Source: Georgfuchsia toluolica
Lineage (GTDB): Bacteria; Pseudomonadota; Gammaproteobacteria; Burkholderiales; Rhodocyclaceae
Direction of reading: 5' to 3'
DNA length: 64,000 nucleotides
Assembly: GCF_907163265.1 (NCBI RefSeq)
Contig: NZ_CAJQUM010000001.1
Coordinates: 744,001-808,000, forward strand
Shown: piece after piece, positions 45,126-53,726 of the stretch
Layout: each line of letters begins with the position of its first letter
How positions within the stretch are numbered: position 1 is the stretch's first letter
Position numbers and translations under genes: made by a program
Notes under the pieces: model-generated
What the model was told of the DNA's origin: nothing
Seen by the model: the letters and a program-made list of their open reading frames with translations, nothing else
The model's database searches: none

Positions 45126-46556
45126 TTACCCGCAAATTCGGGCGATATATTCCTTGATCGCCCGGACGTCAGCCGCCATCACTTCCACCCGCTGCGGCAG
45201 GTTCTCTATCCCCTCCAGATCAGCCGGCCTCATCGGTTCGCGGCCGAGCGCCTCGATGATGGTTTCCGAAAATTTGACTGCCTGCGCAGTCTCCAGCACG
45301 ATCATCGGTACGGCGGGCTGAAGGTATTCGCGTGCGACTTTCAATCCATCGGCAGTGTGCGTGTCGATCATCACGCCATAGCGCTGCCAGGCATCGCGGA
45401 CGGTGTCGATGCGGTCGCGATGCGTGCTGCGGCCCGACACAAAGGCATACCCCGGCAACGACTGGAAATGCGGCGTACCCGCCAGATCGAACGAACCGCC
45501 GGAATCGACCGCTTGCCATAGCCGGCTTACTATTGCCGGGTCACGCCCCACAAGGTCGAACACGAAGCGTTCGAAATTCGATGCCTTGGAAATGTCCATT
45601 GACGGACTCGACGTCACCAGTGTTTCAGCCGTCGCACGCGGGCGATAGCAGCCGGTTTTGAAGAACTCGTCAAGGACGTCATTTTCATTGGTCGCCAGCA
45701 CCAGGCGCTCAACCGGCAGACCCATCATGCGCGCGATGTGCCCGGCGCAGATATTGCCAAAATTGCCAGAGGGGACTGCGAACGCAACACGCTCGTCATT
45801 CGACTTCGTGGCCTCGAAATAACCCTTGAAGTAATACACGACCTGCGCCGCGATGCGCGCCCAGTTGATCGAATTGACGGCGCCGATCTTGTAGCGCGCC
45901 TTGAAGCCAGCGTCGTTGGAAACCGCTTTGACAATGTCCTGCGCATCGTCAAACATGCCAACCACGGCAATATTGAAAATGTTCGCGTCCTGCAGCGAAT
46001 ACATCTGCGCGCGCTGGAAAGCCGACATCTTGCCGTGCGGCGACAGCATGAACACGCGCACGCCCTTCTTGCCGCGCATCGCGTACTCGGCGGCCGAACC
46101 GGTGTCGCCCGAGGTGGCGCCGAGGATGTTGATGGTCTCGCCGCGTTTTTCCAGCACATATTCGAACAGGTTGCCGAGCAACTGCATCGCCATGTCCTTG
46201 AACGCCAGGGTCGGCCCGTTCGAGAGTTCGAGCAGGTGCAGCCCGGGTTCCAGCGTGGTCAGCGGTGTGATGTCGGTGGCACGGCGGCCAGTGCGGCAGT
46301 AAGGATAGGTCTGTGCCGTATAGGTTTTTTTGACGATGGAGAGCAAATCGCCGGGCGGAATATCGGTGACGAAGCGGCGCAACACCTCATAGGCAAGCTC
46401 GGCATAGGACAGTTTGCGCCAGGCGGTCAATTCCGCGGCGCTGATCTGCGGGTAGTGATCGGGCAGGTAAAGCCCGCCATCGGGGGCGAGGCCGCCGAGC
46501 AGGATGTCACAAAAGGTTTGCGCTTCGGCGTGGCCGCGGGTACTGATGTAATGCAT
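45126..46556 (-). CDS. thrC: Threonine synthase
   Basis: A 476-residue PLP enzyme converting O-phosphohomoserine to threonine. The start MHYISTRGHAEAQTFCDILLGGLAPDGGLYLP is typical. The PLP Lys is in LSNGPTLAFKDMAMQLLG near residue 113, and ILGATSGDTGSAAEYAMRGK near residue 145 binds the phosphate. The frame remains open upstream to 46775, but homology starts at 46556. The homoserine dehydrogenase gene usually next to it is not in view. Confidence 0.95.
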   Translation of the reverse strand: MHYISTRGHAEAQTFCDILLGGLAPDGGLYLPDHYPQISAAELTAWRKLSYAELAYEVLRRFVTDIPPGDLLSIVKKTYTAQTYPYCRTGRRATDITPLTTLEPGLHLLELSNGPTLAFKDMAMQLLGNLFEYVLEKRGETINILGATSGDTGSAAEYAMRGKKGVRVFMLSPHGKMSAFQRAQMYSLQDANIFNIAVVGMFDDAQDIVKAVSNDAGFKARYKIGAVNSINWARIAAQVVYYFKGYFEATKSNDERVAFAVPSGNFGNICAGHIARMMGLPVERLVLATNENDVLDEFFKTGCYRPRATAETLVTSSPSMDISKASNFERFVFDLVGRDPAIVSRLWQAVDSGGSFDLAGTPHFQSLPGYAFVSGRSTHRDRIDTVRDAWQRYGVMIDTHTADGLKVAREYLQPAVPMIVLETAQAVKFSETIIEALGREPMRPADLEGIENLPQRVEVMAADVRAIKEYIARICG

Positions 46557-46639
46557 GGTCAGATGATTGGCTGGTAGTTGGTTTCGAGTATCGTTTCCAC
46601 GGCAATTTTTCTGTATGCCTGTACCGTATGCGCCGGGGT

Positions 46640-47410
46640 TCAGTACGTCCTCAACCGCTGGATATCGTCGCCCCGGGTTTCCTTGATTTCCTTGATGGCC
46701 TTGCGAAAAAACGGCTGTAGGGTTTTCTTCAGATGCAGTTCGACTTCCGCATCCTGAATGTCTTTCAGAACACAAAAGATCGCCAGGGCATAGACGAATT
46801 CACCCTCGGTCAGGTATCCGAGTTTCTGCACCGGCGCGCAGCCCGAGCAGCCGCCACGGCAAGCCGTCATCGCGCTGTTTGTCAGGAACAGGCCGAACCC
46901 CATGAATACCGCCAGCAAGTCCGACGCGGGTCCGCGCAAGTCCTCTCCTCCGGGGACTTCTGCCTTGATTGCCCGGCCCAGGTGGTAAGCGAGTTGCTGC
47001 GCAAATACCGCGATCAGCACCAGCGGCTTGCCGATCAGGCGCGGGTCGAATGCAATCGGGATGCTCTGCTTCTCTTCATGGATCAGCACGGTGCCCTGCG
47101 GACCCCGCGGCGTAATGCTTGAAAGGCTTGGCGGAATTGGCGGCTCCATATCGGGGACGAGCGCGGTCAATTCGCACGGCCAGCCTTGCATGCCCGCATA
47201 GTCCCTTACCCTGGCGAAGGCTGCCGAGACTTTTTGTTCCGGGGTGTCCAATGATTTATCCGGGAAATGCCGGTTGGTGGGCGTAACCAGGATAGTGTCT
47301 TGATGAAAGATTTCGCTCCCGAAATTCGCGAGAGCCCAGGCATAGGCATGGAATAACCACTCCGTGCTGCTCTCATCAAGCACGGGTTTGCTGCGAAACA
47401 AGCCGAACAT
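46640..47410 (-). CDS. Unrecognised 256-aa protein with a Cys-rich loop
   Basis: A 256-residue protein from ATG 47410 (MFGLFRSKPVLDESS). I do not recognise it. The middle holds LIAVFAQQLAYHLGRAI and a motif TACRGGCSGCAPVQKLGYL near residue 190 with three closely spaced Cys, a possible metal or redox site, followed by EGEFVYALAIFCVLKDI. The N-terminal part (AYAWALANFGSEIF) resembles a substrate-binding alpha/beta fold. No signal peptide. It lies 83 bases upstream of thrC on the same strand. Confidence 0.65.
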   Translation of the reverse strand: MFGLFRSKPVLDESSTEWLFHAYAWALANFGSEIFHQDTILVTPTNRHFPDKSLDTPEQKVSAAFARVRDYAGMQGWPCELTALVPDMEPPIPPSLSSITPRGPQGTVLIHEEKQSIPIAFDPRLIGKPLVLIAVFAQQLAYHLGRAIKAEVPGGEDLRGPASDLLAVFMGFGLFLTNSAMTACRGGCSGCAPVQKLGYLTEGEFVYALAIFCVLKDIQDAEVELHLKKTLQPFFRKAIKEIKETRGDDIQRLRTY

Positions 47411-47623
47411 GGTCGTTGATACCAATTGCAAGCGGGTATGGGCGGATAAAAGCGTGGGGGCAAAACGGGCAACACATTTAGCACCAAGGATACACCATCA
47501 ATCCAGGCGCCACTGCACCCGGGGAGGTCGATGACGGGGCAAAATCCAAAGGTGATGTGTTTGCCTTTTCGTGCCACCCGGTAGCGTTGATTTTCGATAC
47601 CCGCGGTCTGATGAAGGGGCAAC

Positions 47624-47649
47624 AAAAAAGCCCGCGGTTAGCGGGCTTT
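47624..47649 (-). terminator. Rho-independent terminator after tRNA-Arg
   Basis: On the minus strand a perfect 9-bp stem (AAAGCCCGC with its complement, 5-base loop) is followed by a T-run. It lies about 37 bases after the tRNA-Arg 3' end and should end the rnr-rlmB-tRNA transcript. The rest of 47411-47623 shows no gene. Confidence 0.85.
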
Positions 47650-47685
47650 CAGGATTTCGTCGGACTTTCTCGGATTCTCTTCTTC

Positions 47686-47760
47686 TGGTCCCCTCGCCGG
47701 GAATCGAACCTGGATCTAGCGCTTAGGAGGCACTCGTTCTATCCATTGAACTACGAGGAG
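47686..47760 (-). tRNA. tRNA-Arg (anticodon CCU)
   Basis: The minus strand folds as a 75-nt tRNA with encoded CCA. The acceptor stem pairs CTCCTCG with CGAGGGG; the anticodon stem AGTGC/GCGCT closes the loop CTCCTAA with anticodon CCT; the T-loop TTCGATT is standard. It begins 9 bases after the rlmB stop, so it probably shares the upstream transcript and is followed by a strong terminator. Confidence 0.95.
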
Positions 47761-47769
47761 CGGGCGCGA

Positions 47770-48525
47770 TTATAGCCGAGGTGTTTTCCCCGCCAAACGC
47801 TGGCGGCGCGCTTCGAACAAACAGATGCCGCTGGCCACCGAAACATTGAGGCTTTCAACGCTGCCCTGCATCGGGATCGCCGCCAGTTCGTCGCAGGTTT
47901 CGCGCGTCAGGCGACGCAGGCCGCTGCCCTCGGCGCCGAGCACCCAGGCCACCGCCGCGCGCTGGTCGATGTCATATATTTTCCTGTTTGCTTCGCCAGC
48001 GGCACCGATGGTCCATATCTCGCGTTCCTGCAACTCGCGCAGCGTGCGGGCCAGATTGGTCACGGTGATGTAGGGCACCGTATCGGCTGCCCCGCTCGCC
48101 ACCTTGATGGCGGTGGCATTGAGACCGACCGCCTTGTCCCTGGGGGCGATCACGGCATGGGCGCCGGCCGCATCGGCCACGCGCAGACAGGCGCCGAGAT
48201 TGTGCGGATCCTGGACGCCATCGAGCACCAGCAGCAGGGCGGGTTCATCGATGACATCGAGCACGTCTTCGAGCGAAACATATTTCTGCCGCGCATTGAC
48301 GCGGGCAATAACACCCTGATGGCGTGCGCCAGCCGCCATGCCGTCAAGCCGCTTGCCGTCGACCGGCATCACGCGCACGCCATGCAGCCCGGCCTGACGC
48401 AGCAGATCGCGCATGCGCGCATCCTGCCGGGATGAGTCAACGTAAAGTTCTTCGACTGCTTCCGGATCGTGGCGCAGTTTTGCTATGACGGCATGAAAGC
48501 CGTGAATCAATCTGGTTTCTGACAT
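47770..48525 (-). CDS. rlmB: 23S rRNA Gm2251 2'-O-methyltransferase
   Basis: A 251-residue SpoU/TrmH-class methyltransferase. The N-terminal substrate-binding part opens [25 protein letters not shown]. The SPOUT knot motifs are [21 protein letters not shown] near residue 108, [18 protein letters not shown] near residue 192 and [22 protein letters not shown]. It methylates G2251 in the 23S P-loop. Adjacent to rnr as in many proteobacteria. Confidence 0.94.
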   Translation of the reverse strand: MSETRLIHGFHAVIAKLRHDPEAVEELYVDSSRQDARMRDLLRQAGLHGVRVMPVDGKRLDGMAAGARHQGVIARVNARQKYVSLEDVLDVIDEPALLLVLDGVQDPHNLGACLRVADAAGAHAVIAPRDKAVGLNATAIKVASGAADTVPYITVTNLARTLRELQEREIWTIGAAGEANRKIYDIDQRAAVAWVLGAEGSGLRRLTRETCDELAAIPMQGSVESLNVSVASGICLFEARRQRLAGKTPRL

Positions 48526-48576
48526 GGTGAATGATCGATGATTTCAAAATTCATGGCTGTACCCAAACCATTCCCC

Positions 48577-48652
48577 GTCATCCCCGCGCAGGCGAGGATC
48601 CAGTGTTTTTGTTCGCTGAACGCCGCTGGATTCCCGCCTTCGCGGGAATGAC
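48577..48652. repeat. REP/MITE-like palindrome at the 3' end of rnr
   Basis: Inverted arms GTCATCCCCGCGCAGGCGAGG (48577-) and the complementary CTGGATTCCCGCCTTCGCGG...ATGAC (to 48652) enclose about 22 bases. This is the widespread proteobacterial repeat that encodes VIPAKAGIQ when translated; here it forms the last codons of rnr. Confidence 0.82.
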
Positions 48653-50857
48653 CGAACTCGGTTCGGCAGGCGCAAGCCGGAAGTCGATCTTGTTGCTGTT
48701 CATGTCGACGCGCACCAGTTGCACCCGGATGCGATCGGCCAGACGATAACGCACTCCGGTACGCTCTCCAATCATTTGGTGGTTGGTCTCGTCGAAGGTG
48801 AAATAGTCGCGTCCCAGTTCGGAAACATGCACCAGCCCTTCGACAAAGACATCATCAAGGGCGACGAAAATGCCAAAGGGCACAACCGACGAAATGCTGC
48901 CGCTGAAAATTTCGCCGACACGATCCTGCATGTAATAACACTTGAGCCAGTTCTCGACATCGCGCGTGGCTTCGTCGGCGCGCCGCTCGGTGGCCGAGCA
49001 GTGCATGCCGATCTCATCCCAGTTACCGGGCGCGTATTTGCCGCCGGCGAGCACTGCCTTGATCGCCCGATGCACGAGCAGATCGGGATAACGCCGGATC
49101 GGCGAGGTGAAGTGGGCGTAGCTCTCGTAAGCCAGGCCGAAGTGGCCGACATTGTCCGGACTGTAAATGGCTTGTTGCAGCGAGCGCAACATCACGGTCT
49201 GCAACAGCAGCTTGTCGGGACGGCCGTCCAGCTTTTCCAGCAGCTTGGCGTAATCCTTGGCGTGCGGAGTGTCGCCCCCGCCCAATTGCAAGCCAAAGGT
49301 GGCGAGGAAGTCGCGCAATTTGGCCACCTTCTCTTCCTTCGGCTCCGGATGGGTGCGATACAGCACCGCCTGTTCGTGGTCGCGCAGGAATTCCGACGCG
49401 CAGACATTGGCCGCCAGCATGCATTCCTCGATCAGGCGGTGCGCATCGTTGCGCTCATAGGGCTCGATACGGAGGATCTTGCCGTGATCGTCGAACACCA
49501 TGATGGTCTCGGGCGTATCGAAGTCGATGGCGCCGCGTTTCGTACGCGCCTTGAGCATTACCCGGAACAGGGCATCAAGATCTTCGAGATGGGGCAACAC
49601 CTTGGCCAGCTTGCGCCGGGTGTCCTTATTGCCTTCATATAAAGCTGCCGCAACTTCGGTGTATGTCAGCCGTGCCTGGGAGAACATCACGGCGCTGTAA
49701 AAGCGATAGCGCTTGATCTCGCCGGTCGCGCTGATCGACATGTCGCACACCATGGACAGGCGCTCGACTTCGGGATTGAGCGAACACAGACCATTCGACA
49801 GTTTCTCGGGCAGCATCGGAATCACGCGGCGCGGGAAGTACACCGAGTTGCCGCGCTCGTAAGCCTCCTGGTCCAGCACCGAGTCAGCCGTGACGTAATG
49901 CGACACGTCGGCGATGGCAACGACGAGGCGGTATCCCTTGCCCTGCCGTTCGCAATACACGGCGTCGTCGAAATCGCGCGCCGTCTCGCCGTCGATGGTC
50001 ACCAACGGCAAGGCAGTCAGGTCTTTGCGGCTCTTCCAGTCCGTCTTGCGCACTGCATCGGGCAACTTCCTGGTCTGTTGCAAGGCCGCGCCGGAGAACT
50101 CGAACGGCAGTTCGTGCTTGCGCAAGGCGATCTCGATTTCCATGCCGGGATCAGCGTAATTGCCGAGTACCTCGACCACCTTCCCGATCGCTTGCGCGTG
50201 TTTGGACGGCTGCTCGATGATCTCGACCACCACCACCTGGCCCGACTTCAGCTTCGATTCCTGCTGCTTGGCCTTCCTGTCCTGCGCGAGCAGGATGTCC
50301 TGGGAAATGCGCTGATTTTCGGCAACGACGAACCAGACGCCATGTTCGCAATAGACGCGGCCGACAATGCGCGTGTTGGCGCGTTCGGTAACCTCGACGA
50401 TCTTGCCTTCGGGGCGACCCTTGCGGTCGGTGCCGGTGACGCGAACAATCGCACGGTCGCCATGCAGCACCTTCTCCATTTCCTTGGCGGAGAGATAGAT
50501 ATCCTCGCCACCATCTTCAGGGATCAGAAAACCGTAACCATCGGGATGCCCTTGTACTTTGCCCGTGATCAGGTTGGCCTTGTCGGGAATCAGCCAGTTG
50601 TTGCGCCGATCCTGCATGAGCTGGCCGTCGCGCGCCATCGCGCCAAGGCGACGCAGGAAAGGTTCGCGCTCGCGCTCATCGACATCGAGCAGGCGGCAGA
50701 TTTCGTCGAAAGGTAACGGCACTGCCTGCTCGGCAAGCTTGGCCAGCACATATTCGCGGCTCGGCAGCGGATGTTCGTAACTCGCTTGTTCACGTGCCAG
50801 CATCGGATCGGCACGGCGGATTTTGCTAAGTGCAGGTCTGGTTCTTTTGTTTGACAA
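48578..50857 (-). CDS. rnr: Ribonuclease R with repeat-derived C-terminus
   Basis: A 759-residue exoribonuclease from TTG 50857 (AAAGGAAAA upstream). Order: N-terminal helix-turn-helix (LPFDEICRLLDVDERER), cold-shock domains, RNB catalytic domain with DGETARDFDDAVYCER near residue 285, and S1 domain (VGEIFSGSISSVVPFGIFVAL) near residue 650. It degrades structured RNA 3'-5'. The usual Lys-rich tail is missing; instead the last ~24 residues (VIPAKAGIQRRSANKNTGSS...) are encoded by a palindromic repeat and flank. The core domains look intact, so it should be active. Confidence 0.93.
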   Translation of the reverse strand: MSNKRTRPALSKIRRADPMLAREQASYEHPLPSREYVLAKLAEQAVPLPFDEICRLLDVDEREREPFLRRLGAMARDGQLMQDRRNNWLIPDKANLITGKVQGHPDGYGFLIPEDGGEDIYLSAKEMEKVLHGDRAIVRVTGTDRKGRPEGKIVEVTERANTRIVGRVYCEHGVWFVVAENQRISQDILLAQDRKAKQQESKLKSGQVVVVEIIEQPSKHAQAIGKVVEVLGNYADPGMEIEIALRKHELPFEFSGAALQQTRKLPDAVRKTDWKSRKDLTALPLVTIDGETARDFDDAVYCERQGKGYRLVVAIADVSHYVTADSVLDQEAYERGNSVYFPRRVIPMLPEKLSNGLCSLNPEVERLSMVCDMSISATGEIKRYRFYSAVMFSQARLTYTEVAAALYEGNKDTRRKLAKVLPHLEDLDALFRVMLKARTKRGAIDFDTPETIMVFDDHGKILRIEPYERNDAHRLIEECMLAANVCASEFLRDHEQAVLYRTHPEPKEEKVAKLRDFLATFGLQLGGGDTPHAKDYAKLLEKLDGRPDKLLLQTVMLRSLQQAIYSPDNVGHFGLAYESYAHFTSPIRRYPDLLVHRAIKAVLAGGKYAPGNWDEIGMHCSATERRADEATRDVENWLKCYYMQDRVGEIFSGSISSVVPFGIFVALDDVFVEGLVHVSELGRDYFTFDETNHQMIGERTGVRYRLADRIRVQLVRVDMNSNKIDFRLAPAEPSSVIPAKAGIQRRSANKNTGSSPARG

Positions 50858-50878
50858 TTCGGGGTTTTCCTTTAGAAT
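50851..50878 (+). promoter_or_regulatory. Promoter of tRNA-Leu
   Basis: TTGACA (50851-50856), 16-base spacer, TAGAAT (50873-50878). The predicted transcript start near 50886 lies 17 bases before the tRNA. The -35 box overlaps the divergent rnr start codon. Confidence 0.75.
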
Positions 50879-50902
50879 TCGCGGCTCTTTTGAAACGCAC
50901 CT

Positions 50903-50987
<85 letters not shown>

Positions 50988-51189
50988 AGGTTTCGGCGAT
51001 AGCATTCACTAACATTGCTCCGCAAAAGTGATATCTGCTCCGCAAAACATCATCAGCGCATGAGCATTGTAACCGTCATTCCTGCCCTGCCGCATGTATG
51101 ACAGGCCGGTGGCCTCCTTTTATTTTCCTTTCCTTGACATGATTGTGATGTCGAGTCGCGCGAACTGGCCTTTGCCACTCAGATGTCGG

Positions 51190-51320
51190 TTCGGGAAGGG
51201 GCGACCATTCCATTGCTTCGACATGAAGTTGCATATCGGTACCGACAGCCGGACCGGTCTGGTGCACAGCTTGCATAGTCCAATTGGCGCAGCTTCCGTG
51301 GCTGATGTCATCATTGATAA
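51190..51320 (+). pseudogene. IS5-family transposase fragment
   Basis: The plus strand encodes MKLHIGTDSRTGLVHSL and then AASVADVI, matching the conserved IS5-type block (MKLHIGVDSRTGLVHS ... AANVADV) that carries a catalytic Asp. No start, no remaining domains and no inverted repeats are visible, so this is a relic. The rest of 50988-51377 shows nothing else recognisable. Confidence 0.65.
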
Positions 51321-51377
51321 GCCTTAAGCTGGGAACTGCATAGGAAGATAATTTTTTACCGCGTCTTCAACAAGAGA

Positions 51378-52313
51378 ATGCAGACCATGTTCATCCCCCG
51401 TTCTCGCGCTGACCCGACCGGGACTGTCGATCTGAGCAGTCCATATCAAGTACTGGCCGGCATCAAGCAGGCGATGAACCGTTTTTGGCCGGATCTTGAC
51501 CAGGCTACCCTGGCATGCTGCATCGACGATGTGGCGCGCGCCTTTCGCGGCGACTATCCAGGACTGTTGCGCTGCGATACCTACTATCACGATCTGCGCC
51601 ATGCGCTCGACACCGGACTGGCAATGGCTCGTCTGTTCGACGGCCATGCCAAGGCAACGCGCACCTCCGGCGGCACGGTCATCGATGCCGAGCATGCATT
51701 ACTGGGCGTGATGCTGGCGTTGTGTCACGACATTGGCCTTCTGCGGCGCGAGAACGAAGCGCATCTGCAAGGCGCCTCGTTGACGCCCGTGCATGAGCGG
51801 CGCGGCGTCGGTTTTATGACCACCTATCTGGCGCATACACCGCTCGCGCATCTGGCGCAGAAAGCCGAACTCATCATGGTGACCCGGCTCGACTATCAAA
51901 TACCGTACGACCTGCCACCGATCGATTTTGCCATCGCCTGTCTGCTCGGCACGGCCGACCTGATGGGCCAGCTCGCCGACCGCAGCTATCTTGAAAAATG
52001 TCGGAAGTTTCTGTTCATCGAGTTCAGTGCCATCGGGCTGGCTGGCGGCAGCGACCAGGCTTATCCGACACCCGAAATCCTGTTGCAAAAGACACCAGCC
52101 TACTACACCGGTCTGCTGCGCCAGCGTATCCACGACGAATATGGCGATGCAGACCGCTTCATGGCGGCGCACTTCGATGGCAACTGCCCCTATGCCTCTT
52201 CCATAGAGCGCAATTTCAACTATCTGCAGAAAGTATTGAGCGATGAAGATTTCACCCGCTTGCGTCGGCGGCCCGAACGCGTGATCGACGCACGCTATTC
52301 GATCACTGCGTAG
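51378..52313 (+). CDS. HD-domain phosphohydrolase, PDEase-like
   Basis: A 311-residue protein with an HD/PDEase metal site: TYYHDLRHALDTG near residue 72 supplies His residues and LALCHDIGLLRRENE near residue 115 the HD pair. Later helices include CLLGTADLMGQLADR with an Asp fitting the last metal ligand. The YHDLRHALD spacing resembles cyclic-nucleotide phosphodiesterases (YHNxxHxxD). It may hydrolyse a cyclic nucleotide, but no sensory domain is fused. It stands alone after tRNA-Leu. A region at about 52320-52440 reads as a degraded coding fragment on the minus strand (KLAQRMAAHNHFFATLSELL), unassigned. Confidence 0.8.
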   Translation: MQTMFIPRSRADPTGTVDLSSPYQVLAGIKQAMNRFWPDLDQATLACCIDDVARAFRGDYPGLLRCDTYYHDLRHALDTGLAMARLFDGHAKATRTSGGTVIDAEHALLGVMLALCHDIGLLRRENEAHLQGASLTPVHERRGVGFMTTYLAHTPLAHLAQKAELIMVTRLDYQIPYDLPPIDFAIACLLGTADLMGQLADRSYLEKCRKFLFIEFSAIGLAGGSDQAYPTPEILLQKTPAYYTGLLRQRIHDEYGDADRFMAAHFDGNCPYASSIERNFNYLQKVLSDEDFTRLRRRPERVIDARYSITA

Positions 52314-52489
52314 TCGACATCGACGAAATCGGGCACACCCTCCTGCAAGGGGCGCCCGAAGCCGGGCCGGCCGCGGCGAGCAGTTCGCTCAAGGTGGCGA
52401 AGAAATGATTGTGTGCGGCCATGCGCTGAGCAAGCTTATTTGATTTCCGCTATTCCGCTAGGTGACTGACCACTGTTCTTGATGCCGGC

Positions 52490-53719
52490 TCATCCCGCGC
52501 CGGTCGACTGATGCTCCTGTCGCCTGGTGGTGCTGCCCGTTGTCGACCATAGCACCTTGTATGCCGTCAGCAATTTGGGCACCTCGTAGTCCCAGGCGAG
52601 TTTATTGACTACGCGCGCACGGCCCAGCGCCCCCATGCGGGAGCGCAAGTCGGCATCGTCCAGCAGTGACAGGATCTTGTCGGCCATATCCGTGCTGTCG
52701 TTGCGGCGCGCATACAGCGAGGCGCTGCCGGCCGAATAGCGGCCTTCGGTGAGGTCGAACTGGACGATCGGCTTGCCCAGCGCCATGTATTCCATGATCT
52801 TGTTCATCGTCGACTTGTCGTTCATGTCGTTGGCGACATCGGGATTGACGCAGACGTCCGCGGTATTCAGCATCGCCAGCATATCGGCATCGGGAATGCG
52901 TCCAGTAAAGGTGACGAATTCGGCGATGCCCAAACTCTCGGCGAGTTGCCGCATCTCATCGAGTGAGGTGCCGCCGCCGACCAGGCCGAAGTGCACATCC
53001 ATGCGCTTGCTGACCTTTACGATGTGCTGCACCGCATGCAGCAGATAGTCGATGCCTTCCTGTCTTCCCATCACGCCGACGTAGCCGACGAGATAGCGAC
53101 GGCCGCATTTCAGGCGCGGGTCGGACGGCAATATTTTCATGCGCTCCAGGCTGGGTCCGCTGCGCACCACGAAGACCCGCTCCGGGGCCACGCGGCCGCG
53201 CTCGAGCGCAATGCGCCGATAGGACTCGTTGGTGGAAATCACCACGTCGGCGGTGCGAAAGGTCAGGTATTCGAGCCGCAACATCAGGCGATAGAAAAAA
53301 TCGCGTCGGCCGAACTTGGCCTCGTAGAGTTCGGGATTGAGGTCGTGATGGTCGAACAGGAATTTCTTGCCAAACAGTTTGAAGAAGCCGCCGATGAGAA
53401 AGAACAGGTCGGGCGGATTGCAGGCATGAATCGCATCGAAGCCGCGCGTAAACAGCACCTTGCAGACCAATGCGAAAGTCATGGCCAGGGCGATCGCATA
53501 CTCGATGGCATAACCGGCGGCACCCGCCGCTTCGACTGGCAGCCGATAGCGGTAGATATGGATGCCCTGCAGCACTTCGTGGCGGAGCTCGTAACCGTGT
53601 CCGGTCGGACAGATGATCGACACCTCGTAGCCCGCTTGCCGCAGCGTCGTGGCCTCCTGCCAGACGCGGCGATCGAAGGGGCTGGGCAGGTTTTCCACCA
53701 GGATCAGGATGCGTTTCAT
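52490..53719 (-). CDS. Glycosyltransferase family 4
   Basis: A 409-residue GT-B enzyme from ATG 53719. N-terminal VENLPSPFDRRVWQEATTLR and the middle FDHHDLNPELYEAKFGRRDF are typical of WbuB/exopolysaccharide GT4 enzymes. The nucleotide-sugar site includes GYVGVMGRQEGIDYLLHA near residue 220 and NDKSTMNKIMEYMALGKPIVQFD near residue 310 (the E-x7-E region). It should add a sugar to the lipid-linked exopolysaccharide unit. It lies 7 bases after algD on the same strand. Confidence 0.9.
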   Translation of the reverse strand: MKRILILVENLPSPFDRRVWQEATTLRQAGYEVSIICPTGHGYELRHEVLQGIHIYRYRLPVEAAGAAGYAIEYAIALAMTFALVCKVLFTRGFDAIHACNPPDLFFLIGGFFKLFGKKFLFDHHDLNPELYEAKFGRRDFFYRLMLRLEYLTFRTADVVISTNESYRRIALERGRVAPERVFVVRSGPSLERMKILPSDPRLKCGRRYLVGYVGVMGRQEGIDYLLHAVQHIVKVSKRMDVHFGLVGGGTSLDEMRQLAESLGIAEFVTFTGRIPDADMLAMLNTADVCVNPDVANDMNDKSTMNKIMEYMALGKPIVQFDLTEGRYSAGSASLYARRNDSTDMADKILSLLDDADLRSRMGALGRARVVNKLAWDYEVPKLLTAYKVLWSTTGSTTRRQEHQSTGAG

Positions 53720-53726
53720 ATTCGCG

